Assembly (NCBI RefSeq): GCF_000515335.1
Contig: NZ_KI911563.1
Coordinates: forward strand, 4,228,735-4,292,734
Direction: 5' to 3'
Origin: Cohnella panacarvi Gsoil 349
GTDB lineage: Bacteria; Bacillota; Bacilli; Paenibacillales; Paenibacillaceae
Length of the DNA stretch: 64,000 nucleotides
The position numbers and the translations under genes are program-made. The notes below the pieces were generated by a model. That model saw only the letters and a program-made list of their open reading frames with translations, was not told the DNA's origin and did no database searches. Positions 16,101-23,971 of the stretch are shown here, in pieces; positions within the stretch are counted from its first letter, which is position 1; each line of letters opens with the position of its first letter.

Positions 16101-16966
16101 TGGAATGGCGCAAGCGAATGGAGGGAGGAAGCGAAGATATATTGGCGGCTAAAGTTTTCGCCGAATGGGTGACGGAAATCGATTACGCCGATTGGTTGGA
16201 AGCGGATATGCAGGTGTTGCGCGAGACGCTCGGCGATCCATTCGCCGACGAGACCGATACGGTCGCCGTGAGGAAGACGAAGCTGCTCCAGCTCCAGCGC
16301 AAGGTTGAAGAGTCGTTCCCCGCCTCTGAGGGGGCTTGGATCGTCGAAGAGCTGAAGCGGCTCCATTATAAGCCGTTCCGCGACCTGTTGGCGATCTATC
16401 CGGACTACGTCCAGCGGCTGGCTGCCAAGCTCGGCAAGTCGGTGTATCCCGTAGCCGTCATCGGCGGACAATTCACGGTCGATCACGAACGGTATTTACC
16501 GCTTGCCCGCGCGCTTAGCCACGTGTTCGCCAACATGGTCGACCATGGCATCGAGACGCCGGAGGATCGCGCCTCGATCGGCAAGGACACGTTCGGCAAG
16601 ATATCTTGCCGAATCGACATGAGCGACGGGCGGGTGACGATCGCGATTGCGAATGACGGCAGCGTCATCGATACGGCGGACATCCGGCGCGTCGCGCTTA
16701 ACCGAGGGCTGGCGACCGCCTCGGATTTCGATGAGGCCAGCCGCGCCGAGCAGCTCCGTTATCTGTTCCACGAGTCGTTCTCGACGAAACGGACCGTCAG
16801 CCGCGTATCCGGACGCGGCTTCGGCTTGAGCGCGGTAAAGCATGCGATAGATGCGTTGCAAGGCGACTATGCCGTCGTAAGCGACGTCGAACAAGGAACG
16901 ATATTCCGGTTTTCGATGCCGATTCCATTATTTCAATTCCAGGGAGGCGAGAACCCATGGCCATGA
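13160..16966 (+). CDS. Hybrid 7TM histidine kinase with C-terminal CheA-like module
   Basis: About 1268 residues from GTG 13160, which AAGGTGGGG precedes directly; ATG 13133 has no such site. Order of parts: seven membrane helices (1-230), PAS (235-335), HisKA with His359 in 'NTSHELRTPLHG', HATPase ('YNLIGNAIKFTAEG', 'GGTGLGLSISKK'; 455-575), a receiver with Asp686 in 'LILLDVMMP' and 'DYLSKPI', a PAS-like linker (755-900), an HPt domain with His955 in 'DVHTLKGNFAQLDF', and a second ATPase domain of CheA type: 'LSHVFANMVDHGIETPEDR' (about 1118) and 'GRGFGLSAVKHAIDALQG' near the end. It overlaps the CheY-like gene by 10 bases. A phosphorelay from kinase to receiver to HPt is possible; the second ATPase may phosphorylate the HPt as in CheA. 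The ATPase-HPt order is inverted relative to no-P1 hybrids but matches CheA (P1 first). Confidence 0.9.
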   Translation: MVNITVAAILSGALLITLFLAVFTLLYCQSSKKTYFILLSVSVFLFVLGYLLEVTASSSDGGMAATKVMYMGSAFFSPLFLLFVADYCEARISKPLILIPLLSIPSFVIVLVWTSEYQTLIYSAYTYISDAPIHRLAMEPGKLYYLNHVFALLCMIAAGGILIHRLIHWGKRYRLQLLLLVIGVITPVLANILYVVKLNVYGINYTPVSLVLLNLLFFINIIRYDIFDILPQASAMALNSIREAFVLIDKDMLFVSANPAAYRVMPGLSHHHKGREITEIGEWPQELTRLTDHRNADIRFSVKTDTERFYGASVSAVFTEKKEMAGWIILIQDRTLNEENVALQRLDKLKDDFLANTSHELRTPLHGIIGIAESLSAGAAGPLPERALNHIAMIGASGKRLASLVDDILDFSKLRHEEIALRRQAVDMHQSVEVVTTVLRPLWQAKSLRLDNKMPENCYVDGDEGRIHQVLYNLIGNAIKFTAEGSIEVTAERTTLGWIVRVADTGIGIAPEQQPFIFDSFAQGSGSIARDYGGTGLGLSISKKLVELQGGSLAVSSVVGEGSTFSFELPAAELPQESGSTASLPAEGSWRMPLIEEKLAAEAQEEITAIVQADNAVAAARDDSGSDRFSATSQACILVVDDEPINLQVLDSFLTMEGYRVVQASGAFQALALIQDGLRPDLILLDVMMPRMSGYELCQKLRSDYASRSRLPILLLTARGLTADLVEGFSSGANDYLSKPISRHELLARVKLHLQLAQWNSSLENELLQRTLAIRNLLDEAGQGFLSFAEDMLVMPEYSVECERIFGAELTGQPFAPLIYPADLTDRRFLEELLMQIIREQDELQVAVLLSLLPVEVEIKGKHVELQYKKLGGEARLPGRIMVIMTDISGRRELEMTMERERRMLRMVVRVVVHGAMFKELTEEYRRFAASGIREILAKDTAMEDRIDEMMRDVHTLKGNFAQLDFIEVVEKLHAFESQLLEWRKRMEGGSEDILAAKVFAEWVTEIDYADWLEADMQVLRETLGDPFADETDTVAVRKTKLLQLQRKVEESFPASEGAWIVEELKRLHYKPFRDLLAIYPDYVQRLAAKLGKSVYPVAVIGGQFTVDHERYLPLARALSHVFANMVDHGIETPEDRASIGKDTFGKISCRIDMSDGRVTIAIANDGSVIDTADIRRVALNRGLATASDFDEASRAEQLRYLFHESFSTKRTVSRVSGRGFGLSAVKHAIDALQGDYAVVSDVEQGTIFRFSMPIPLFQFQGGENPWP

Positions 16967-17763
16967 TTATGATAGTCGACGATTCTTCGATTATAAGACG
17001 AAGCCTGCGCGAAATTCTCGAAGAGAGCGGACACGAGGTGGTGGCCGAAGCGCAGAATGGCGAAGAGGCGCTTGAATTGTACCGCAGCCACAGAATCGAT
17101 CTGGTGACGATGGACATTCAGATGCCCGGCAAAAGCGGTATAGAAGCGGTGCGGACGATCAAAGCTTTCGATCCGGAGGCGCGCATCGTGATGATCAGCT
17201 CGGTCGAGCAGCGCAACTTGATCTACGAGGCGATTAAGCTCGGCGCAAAGCATTATATCATTAAGCCGTTTACGAGAGAGAAAGTGGACGAGGTCATGAA
17301 GTCCATTCTGCCCGAGTCGTTGATTGCCGTTCCGGCGGCGAAAGAGACTCAGGCTGCGAGGGACCCCGAACCGGATACGGGGGCTGCCAAAACCAAATCC
17401 AAGACTGTGTATGAGAAAATCGTCGATCCTCAAGCGATCGGCTTGCCGTTCGACGTCAGCATGGAGAGCGGGAAAATCATCTTTACGCTGTACAAGTACG
17501 TAACGGAGCATACGCTGCCGTATTTGGCAGGGTGTCTGCAAGGGTTGTTGCACATTTACAACGCCAAATACGTGATCGTGCTGGAAAAAGTATCGGTGTC
17601 GCAGGACGCCGCGCTGCAGCCGTTCATCGACTTCATCCGCATCGTGCTCAGCCGCAGAGGCACGGTCGCCGTCGTCGCCGAAGAGAACAATCAGTATGTT
17701 GTTCTGAAATCGAAGCTGAATACCGAAGTGTACAGGTCCGTGAAGGAGATCAGTTGGTATTAA
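16957..17763 (+). CDS. CheY-like response regulator with unknown C-terminal domain
   Basis: Encodes 268 residues. The receiver (1-118) has DDS (8-10), Asp53 in 'LVTMDIQMPGKSG', and 'GAKHYIIKPF'. After a charged linker (120-150) comes a domain of about 110 residues, 'IGLPFDVSMESGKIIFTLYKYVTEH' then 'YVIVLEKVSVSQDAALQPFIDFIRI' and 'GTVAVVAEENNQYVVLKSKL'. Its alternation of strands and helices recalls STAS or anti-anti-sigma folds, but I cannot confirm this. It has no DNA-binding domain, so its output is probably protein-protein. The 10-base overlap with the hybrid kinase marks it as that kinase's partner. Confidence 0.88.
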   Translation: MAMIMIVDDSSIIRRSLREILEESGHEVVAEAQNGEEALELYRSHRIDLVTMDIQMPGKSGIEAVRTIKAFDPEARIVMISSVEQRNLIYEAIKLGAKHYIIKPFTREKVDEVMKSILPESLIAVPAAKETQAARDPEPDTGAAKTKSKTVYEKIVDPQAIGLPFDVSMESGKIIFTLYKYVTEHTLPYLAGCLQGLLHIYNAKYVIVLEKVSVSQDAALQPFIDFIRIVLSRRGTVAVVAEENNQYVVLKSKLNTEVYRSVKEISWY

Positions 17764-18200
17764 CTAAACATGAGGCTGCTCGTTCAATCTTCGCAGCCGA
17801 TAGGCGTTCGTTGCGGTTTCGCCGAGCTCCTCGAGGATGGTGAAATTCGCCCACGCGCCGGCCGCCGCTCCGATTCCCGGCACCATTTGGAGCAATTTTC
17901 GAAAGTCGATCGAGTCGCGATTTTCTGGTACAAGGACAATAAACGTTTCGCTTCTTGATCGGCCGCCTCGAGAGAGGAAGTACGCTGCACCGGCCTTTGC
18001 GGCGTGTATTCCGCGCCGAATAACGCCGTGCGCACGATCGACTTAATGGTGGCGGTTAGGAGGGTGTGCACCTTAGGCGGAAGAATGTTGTTTATTCGCT
18101 TGCTGATCGTCTTCGACGTTCTCTCCAGCCAACCTGGCGGCTTGAATAACTTCCGCTCCCAATCGGCGATTTCGTTGCGCGCTTTCTGTTCATAGCGCAT
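17764..18200 (-). pseudogene. EcsC-family protein remnant
   Basis: The start 'MRYEQKARNEIADWERKLF' and 'ILPPKVHTLLTATIKSIVRTALFG' match the N-terminus of EcsC-family proteins, continuing to 'AKRLLSLYQKIAT'. The reading frame then goes out of phase. The other frame contains the family's C-terminus, 'MVPGIGAAAGAWANFTILE' and 'ELGETATNAYRLRRLNEQ', ending at TAG (17764-17766). The middle, normally more than 100 residues with glycine-rich membrane segments, is gone. So an internal deletion with frameshift destroyed the gene. It converges on the CheY-like gene with no gap. Confidence 0.85.
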
Positions 18201-18466
18201 GGCATTTCGCTCCCCTTAAATCTATGATTATATTGTACGGAAGAACTCCTTCATTCGGAACGGACCGCGGTAGGAGGCTCTGCTCGACTAAAGTCGCGCG
18301 TAGTCCATTATCCCTAAGAACGGCAAATGATAAACGTATAATAGTATAATTCGGTTAAAGAAGTAGAGAGATGAACATTGTTGCGCCGTGTCTATGCTTT
18401 CTATAATGAAAGCGCAGACAATTCGCATGCGGCAGTGTCTCGAATAAACCGATTGGGGGCGTTACG

Positions 18467-20212
18467 ATGAGAAAGTCAGGCAAGAAAGGGCTTATCCAAG
18501 TATTCGTGCTTGTTATGGCGGCGGTATTGGTGCTTTCCGCTTGCAGCGGGAACAACGACAACAACAACGCAAGCAGCGAGTCGCCGAGCCCGTCCGCGAA
18601 GGCTAGCGACGCCACTAATGAAAGCGCTTCAGCAAACCCGGACTCTTCCGCTGATCCGCTCGGCAAGTACGATCCGCCGATCGAGGTGACGACGGTAAGA
18701 AACTTGAGCGATGTCGTAGAAAATAACGTGCTGGGAGTCCTGGACGGAGAGACGTTCGAGGATAATCGCTGGACACGGGTGTACGAGGATCAACTGGGCA
18801 TTAAGCTTCGCAACTTATGGGTCGTGAAAGGCAATCCGGAATCGGATCAGTACGTGCAGAAGATGAACGTCACCCTCGCATCCGGCGATCTGCCCGACTT
18901 CATGGCCGTGAATGCCGTCCAACTGAAACAATTGGCGGAGTCCGACATGATCGAGGACATGACGGCATTATATGAGAAGTACGCATCGCCATTGACGAAA
19001 GACATTTTGTCGCAAGAAGGAACGGGGCCGTTCGACGCCGCAACTTTCGACGGCAAGCTGATGGCGATTCCGCAAGTCGAACCGTCTATCGAGCGTTCCA
19101 TGTTCCTATGGGTTCGCACGGACTGGCTCGAGAAGCTTAGCTTGCAGCCGCCTAAGACGATGGCGGACGTGCTCGCGATCTCCAAAGCGTTCACCGAGGG
19201 AGATCCGGACGGCAATAACAAGAAGGATACGTACGGGTTAGGCGTGAACAAAGGCCTGTGGGGCGGCTCCACCGGTTTGGAAGGCTTCATGGCCGGCTTC
19301 AAGGCATACCCGAACATTTGGGTCGAAGATAGTTCCGGCAAGCTCGTGTACGGCAGCGTCCAGCCGGAAATCAAGAATGCGCTTAAAGCGCTGCAGGACA
19401 TGTTCAAAGGCGGACAGATCGACAAGGAGTTCGGCATCAAGGATGGCGGCAAGGTAGCCGAGGATATTACGGCCGGCAAAGTCGGCATGGAATACGGCGA
19501 ACAGTGGAATTCGATCTGGCCGCTTCAATTGAACAAGAACAACGAGCCTGACGGGCAATGGCGGGCATTCCCGATCGTGTCCGAGACGGAAGAGCTGGCG
19601 AAGGTTCCGCAGAAGTTCAGTACGACTAAATTTTTCGTCGTCCGCAAAGGCGCGAAAAATCCGGAAGCCGTCATCAAACTGTTCAACATGCATCTAGAGA
19701 AAAACTGGGGAGAGACAGCCGAGTTCGACTATTACTATGCGCCGAAGGAAGCGGAAAGCGTATGGCAGCTGTCTCCGGTACAGCCCGCTCCTCCTAAGAA
19801 GAACGTAACGGCTTTCCGCGAGATCGACGCGGCGCGCAAAGCAAACGACTTCTCGGTTCTGAAAGGCGAAGCCAAGACGATTCAAGAGAAGATCGACCTG
19901 TACAATTCCGGTTCCGAAGAGGGCTTCGCGGTATGGGGCTGGGAGCGCATCTACGGTCCGGAGGGCTCGATGGGCATCACGGATCAATACGACAAGAACA
20001 ACCAGTTCCTGATCGATAAGTTCGTCGCGGCTCCGACTCCGACGATGGTCGAACGGAAATCGACGCTTGAGAAGCTGCAGAACGAGACATTCATCAAGAT
20101 TATTCTGGGCGATCCGATCGATAATTTCGATAAATTCGTCGCGGATTGGAACAAGCTAGGCGGCGAACAAATGACGCAGGAAGTGAACGACTGGTACGCT
20201 TCGACGAAGTAA
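18467..20212 (+). CDS. ABC sugar-binding lipoprotein (LplA/LipO type)
   Basis: Encodes 581 residues. The lipoprotein signal ends with 'VLSAC', Cys26 being the lipidated residue, followed by a Ser/Asn/Pro-rich tether. The mature part has the family pattern 'FEDNRWTRVYEDQLGI', 'LASGDLPDFMAVN' and 'WVRTDWLEKLSLQPPKTMADVLAISKAF'. Proteins of this type deliver oligosaccharides (rhamnogalacturonides, aldouronates) to LplB/YtcP-type permeases, which follow at once. GGGGG precedes the ATG. A second, shorter-tethered relative begins at 63610. Two TATAAT boxes at 18337 and 18345 are possible -10 elements but lack good -35 partners. The substrate is unknown. Confidence 0.93.
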   Translation: MRKSGKKGLIQVFVLVMAAVLVLSACSGNNDNNNASSESPSPSAKASDATNESASANPDSSADPLGKYDPPIEVTTVRNLSDVVENNVLGVLDGETFEDNRWTRVYEDQLGIKLRNLWVVKGNPESDQYVQKMNVTLASGDLPDFMAVNAVQLKQLAESDMIEDMTALYEKYASPLTKDILSQEGTGPFDAATFDGKLMAIPQVEPSIERSMFLWVRTDWLEKLSLQPPKTMADVLAISKAFTEGDPDGNNKKDTYGLGVNKGLWGGSTGLEGFMAGFKAYPNIWVEDSSGKLVYGSVQPEIKNALKALQDMFKGGQIDKEFGIKDGGKVAEDITAGKVGMEYGEQWNSIWPLQLNKNNEPDGQWRAFPIVSETEELAKVPQKFSTTKFFVVRKGAKNPEAVIKLFNMHLEKNWGETAEFDYYYAPKEAESVWQLSPVQPAPPKKNVTAFREIDAARKANDFSVLKGEAKTIQEKIDLYNSGSEEGFAVWGWERIYGPEGSMGITDQYDKNNQFLIDKFVAAPTPTMVERKSTLEKLQNETFIKIILGDPIDNFDKFVADWNKLGGEQMTQEVNDWYASTK

Positions 20213-20218
20213 TAGGTT

Positions 20219-20260
20219 AATACAGGGGAAAGGGCGCTTCGGCGCCTATCCCCTGTATTT
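20219..20260 (+). terminator. Intercistronic hairpin (attenuator-like)
   Basis: AATACAGGGGA pairs with TCCCCTGTATTT, enclosing GGGCGC-TTCG-GCGCC. It lies between the binding-protein and permease genes. Such hairpins usually reduce permease expression relative to the binding protein or protect its mRNA. Confidence 0.8.
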
Positions 20261-20292
20261 GTAAGTTGCAGTCAGAGAGGGGATTTGACTTA

Positions 20293-21192
20293 ATGGGTGG
20301 ACGTTGGAAAAGAGAGCTCCCGCTGCACTTCATGATATTGCCCGGTTTATTGTTAATCGTGGTCTTCTCGTATATTCCAATGGCCGGTATCGTGATCGCC
20401 TTCCAGAAATTCATCCCGGCTAAGGGGCTGTTCGGAGATCAGAAATGGATCGGTTGGGATAATTTCAACTACGTAATGGATTTGCCAAGCTTCGCGCAAG
20501 TATTCTGGAATACGTTATCCATCGCCAGCATGAAGCTGGTGCTCGGATTGGTCGTGCCGATCGTATTCGCGATTCTGCTGAACGAGGTGAAGAACGAAGC
20601 CGTCAAGCGTTCCGTTCAGACGGCTATTTATTTGCCTTACTTCTTATCCTGGGTCGTGCTCGGCGGTATTCTCATCGACCTTCTATCTCCTTCGGGAGGT
20701 ATCGTCAACAGCTTGCTGGGTTCGCTGGGCATAGAGCCGATCTTCTTCCTCGGCAGCAACAATTGGTTCCAGACGACCTTGATCACATCGGATATATGGA
20801 AGAACTTCGGATACGGTACGATTATTTATTTGGCCGCTATTACGGGGATCGATCCTGGTTTATATGAAGCCGCCACGATTGACGGCGCGAATAGGTGGAA
20901 AAAGGCGTGGCATATTACGTTGCCCGGCATGCGCATGGTTATCGTATTGCTCGCCGTGCTTAGCCTCGGTCAGCTGCTGAACGCCGGATTCGACCAAGTG
21001 TTTAATTTGTATAGTCCGCAAGTATACGAGAGCGGCGATATTCTGGACACGTTCGTCTACAGAATCGGTCTGCTCGACGCGCAATACGGAGTCGCGACGG
21101 CAGTCGGATTCTTCAAGTCCATTATTTCGTTCATTCTCATCGCAGGCTCGTATTTCTTCGCTTACCGGTATGCGAAATACAGAATCTTCTAA
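20293..21192 (+). CDS. ABC sugar permease, LplB type
   Basis: Encodes 299 residues with about six membrane helices (first: 'HFMILPGLLLIVVFSYIPMAGIVIAF'). The ATPase-docking EAA motif is 'YEAATIDGANRWKKAWHITLPGM'. ATG 20293 follows GAGAGGGG by 11 bases; TTG 20266 is less likely. It forms the importer channel together with the next gene. No ATPase gene is in the cluster, as usual for this class, which relies on a shared MsmX-like ATPase encoded elsewhere. Confidence 0.93.
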   Translation: MGGRWKRELPLHFMILPGLLLIVVFSYIPMAGIVIAFQKFIPAKGLFGDQKWIGWDNFNYVMDLPSFAQVFWNTLSIASMKLVLGLVVPIVFAILLNEVKNEAVKRSVQTAIYLPYFLSWVVLGGILIDLLSPSGGIVNSLLGSLGIEPIFFLGSNNWFQTTLITSDIWKNFGYGTIIYLAAITGIDPGLYEAATIDGANRWKKAWHITLPGMRMVIVLLAVLSLGQLLNAGFDQVFNLYSPQVYESGDILDTFVYRIGLLDAQYGVATAVGFFKSIISFILIAGSYFFAYRYAKYRIF

Positions 21193-21205
21193 GGGGAGAG
21201 CTAAC

Positions 21206-22105
21206 ATGTCCAACAAAAGCGCGAAGGTTATCCCCGGCAAGCGTATAGACTGGTTCGCAGGCATCAATATGACGTTCCTGATCATTATTGCTCTGCTGTG
21301 CGTCCTGCCGCTCATTCATATCATCGCGGTGTCCTTCAGCTCCAGCACCGCTACGGCCGCCGGATACGTGAAGCTATGGCCTGTCGATTTCACGCTGGAA
21401 TCCTACAAGTTTACGGCGGGACGAGAGGGATTCTGGACATCGATGCTGAACTCGATCGAGCGGATTGCCCTTGGAACCCCTTTGAACTTGCTTCTAACCG
21501 TCATGGTCGCATATCCGCTCTCCAAGGAACGGAGGCAATTCCGGTTCCGTCTCGTCTATGCCTGGATCTTCTTCATGACCATGTTATTCAACGGCGGATT
21601 GATTCCCTGGTATATTACCCTCAAGGAATTAAACCTGCTCGATTCCATCTGGGCGCTTGTGCTCCCGGGGGCGGTACCGGTGTTCAGCATCGTCCTGCTG
21701 CTTAATTTCTTCCGCGAGGTGCCCAAAGAGCTGGAAGAGTCGGCGGTCATCGACGGCGCGAGTCAATGGACGACGCTATGGAGAATCTACGTGCCCATTT
21801 CGAAGCCCGCGATTGCGACGCTTGCGTTATTCTCCATGGTCGACCATTGGAACAGTTGGTTCGATGGACTGATTCTCATGGGCGACCCTTCCAATTATCC
21901 GCTGCAAAGCTATATTCAGACCATCGTTATTCAACAAAATTTCACGGCGGTGTCTCGCGAGGATATTTTGAGTCTGGCGCAAATCTCGGATCGAACGCTA
22001 AGATCTTCGCAGATCTTTCTCGCCTCGCTGCCAATCGTCGTCGCCTATCCGTTCCTGCAAAAATATTTCGTCAAGGGAATTGTGCTCGGCAGCGTAAAAG
22101 GCTAG
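21206..22105 (+). CDS. ABC sugar permease, YtcP/LplC type
   Basis: Encodes 299 residues from MSNKSAKVIPGKRIDWF, with about six membrane helices. The EAA loop is 'ELEESAVIDGASQWTTLWRIYVPISKP', and 'LFNGGLIPWYITLKELNLL' and 'YFVKGIVLGSVKG' are typical for the partner of LplB. AAGGGGAG precedes ATG 21206, 13 bases after the first permease gene. Membrane protein of the same importer. Confidence 0.93.
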   Translation: MSNKSAKVIPGKRIDWFAGINMTFLIIIALLCVLPLIHIIAVSFSSSTATAAGYVKLWPVDFTLESYKFTAGREGFWTSMLNSIERIALGTPLNLLLTVMVAYPLSKERRQFRFRLVYAWIFFMTMLFNGGLIPWYITLKELNLLDSIWALVLPGAVPVFSIVLLLNFFREVPKELEESAVIDGASQWTTLWRIYVPISKPAIATLALFSMVDHWNSWFDGLILMGDPSNYPLQSYIQTIVIQQNFTAVSREDILSLAQISDRTLRSSQIFLASLPIVVAYPFLQKYFVKGIVLGSVKG

Positions 22106-22129
22106 TCTATATTCACGAAGCTATGAACA

Positions 22130-22173
22130 TATACGGCATGGGTACCGTCCACGACGTTGCCGATGCCGTATAT
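22130..22173 (+). terminator. Hairpin between permease and sensor genes
   Basis: ATATACGGCAT (22130-22140) pairs with ATGCCGTATAT downstream with a 20-odd-base loop. There is no T run, so it may be an mRNA-processing or attenuation element rather than a full terminator. Confidence 0.5.
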
Positions 22174-22204
22174 ATATTCGAGAATAAGGCTGGGGGATAC
22201 CGCA

Positions 22205-23971
22205 ATGTTCGTACGCCGAGACTTTTCATTGCGCAATACGATATTCTTACGTTTAGTCGTTACGTTCGCGCTCATTCTGCTGCCGATCATTGCCGTCGGA
22301 GTTTCCATCTATAAGTGGAGCGTCAATACGGCTAGCAACGATATATCGAAAACCGCAATCTCGCAAATCTCCTTCTACTTGAACGATTTCGAGAACGAAA
22401 TCGAGAGAATGAGGCTGCTTCAATACAGCTTGCTTGACGATACGGACTTGAACAAGCTCGCCATTGCATGGGAAACGATGGACGACATCGATCGAATGGA
22501 CAGTACGACCTCCGTGCTGAATCGCGCATTCTCGGTGCAGAACAGCAGCAATGTGATACGAGATGTAAGCGTTCACATTAGGCCGATCGCCAAGACTTTG
22601 TCTTCCTTGAACGGAGCTGGCGCGTTCGAAGCCGACCGTTATCAGGCCATTCGTCCGGAACGCGGGGCCAGAGGCTCCAAGTTGATCGAATGGAAAGGAA
22701 ACCTGTACTTAAGCGCGGCCAAAGCGAGCGGAGGGAAGGATAAGGAGCCGCTGTTCATTATCGAGATCGAGCTGAACATGCTCAAGCTGCGGGAAGCGCT
22801 GCAGCAGTTCAACCTCTATCCGGAGAGCGGTACGATTATGCGCACGGGTCATTCCGGCTTGCACATCGGCAGCGGATCGATTCACGCCCTGGAGCCCGAG
22901 GCGAAGCGGAACCTCGATCGGATCGCAAGCGGCACCTCGGATACGATCCGCGTCGGAGAGCAAAGTTATCTGGTATCCCATGCCTATTCCGAACGGTTGG
23001 ATATGTCCATCTACCGCTTCATACCGGAGCGGGTCGTGAGCAAGCCGCTCGATAAGTTCTATATCCGAGCGTGGCTATTCGGAATCGGCACGCTGGTCAT
23101 TATGGTCGTCTATGCCCTGTCGACGTACAAGTTCATACACAAGCCCTTGATCAAATTGGTCAAAGGATTCCGCAGGCTGGAAAGCGGCGATCTCGAACAA
23201 GCGATCGCGCATGACGCGAATGACGAATTCCGTTATATCTACACGCGTTTCAATCAGATGGTGGTCAATCTTCGTACGTTGATCGACCAGGCATGGAAGC
23301 AGAAGCTGCTGGCTCAGCGCGCCGAATTGAAACACCTGCAATCGCAGATCAACCCGCATTTCCTATACAATAGCTTCTTTATCATGAACACGATGGCTAG
23401 AACCGGCGATACCGAGCGCATCGAGATGTTCACGACCCTGCTAGGGGAGTACTTCCAGTTCGTGACCCGCAATGCTTCGGATTTCGTAACGCTGCAACAA
23501 GAGATACAGCATGCCCGAACCTACGCGGATATTCAGGAATTACGGTTCTATAAGCGCATTGCCGTTCGCTTCGACCCGTTGCCGTCCGCGTATGAGCGCT
23601 TGCAAGTTCCGCGTTTGATCGTACAGCCGATAATCGAGAACGCGTTCGAGCATAGCTTAGAGAAGAAAGCGAAGAACGGCATCATCGATATACGGTTCGA
23701 GCAAGGCGAGACATGTCTATCTATTATCGTAGAGGATAACGGAGATCGTCTAACGGACGAAGTGCTGGCGCGGATTACGGATCATCTCTCGCGGCCGGAA
23801 GAGAAGATGGAAACGACCGGGATCGTCAATATTCATCGACGTCTCCTGATCGCGTGCGGCGAGGGAAGCGGGCTTAGCGTTACGCGAGGAGAGATGGGCG
23901 GGCTTAAAGTGACGATTCGTATACCGCTAAAGGAGGATACGATACATGCGCCGATTGCTGATCGTGGATGA
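22205..23971 (+). CDS. YesM-type sensor histidine kinase
   Basis: Encodes 588 residues. One membrane segment near the start ('FLRLVVTFALILLPIIAVGVSIY') and a second near 275-300 ('LFGIGTLVIMVVYALSTY') bracket a large extracellular sensor. HAMP follows ('KPLIKLVKGFRRLESGDLEQAI'), then the His_kinase domain with phospho-His in 'LQSQINPHFLYNSF', and HATPase ('PRLIVQPIIENAFEHSLEKK'). GGGGGA precedes ATG 22205. It overlaps the AraC-type regulator gene by 26 bases. Pairs of this type sit beside LplA/B/C importers and induce them in response to oligosaccharides. The G-box near the end, 'TTGIVNIHRRL', is the YesM version. Confidence 0.92.
   Translation: MFVRRDFSLRNTIFLRLVVTFALILLPIIAVGVSIYKWSVNTASNDISKTAISQISFYLNDFENEIERMRLLQYSLLDDTDLNKLAIAWETMDDIDRMDSTTSVLNRAFSVQNSSNVIRDVSVHIRPIAKTLSSLNGAGAFEADRYQAIRPERGARGSKLIEWKGNLYLSAAKASGGKDKEPLFIIEIELNMLKLREALQQFNLYPESGTIMRTGHSGLHIGSGSIHALEPEAKRNLDRIASGTSDTIRVGEQSYLVSHAYSERLDMSIYRFIPERVVSKPLDKFYIRAWLFGIGTLVIMVVYALSTYKFIHKPLIKLVKGFRRLESGDLEQAIAHDANDEFRYIYTRFNQMVVNLRTLIDQAWKQKLLAQRAELKHLQSQINPHFLYNSFFIMNTMARTGDTERIEMFTTLLGEYFQFVTRNASDFVTLQQEIQHARTYADIQELRFYKRIAVRFDPLPSAYERLQVPRLIVQPIIENAFEHSLEKKAKNGIIDIRFEQGETCLSIIVEDNGDRLTDEVLARITDHLSRPEEKMETTGIVNIHRRLLIACGEGSGLSVTRGEMGGLKVTIRIPLKEDTIHAPIADRG

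Noticed and set aside
18201-18466. Promoter of the binding-protein operon at the two TATAAT boxes
   Set aside because: Neither has a convincing -35 box at the right distance, so I do not list it as a promoter.
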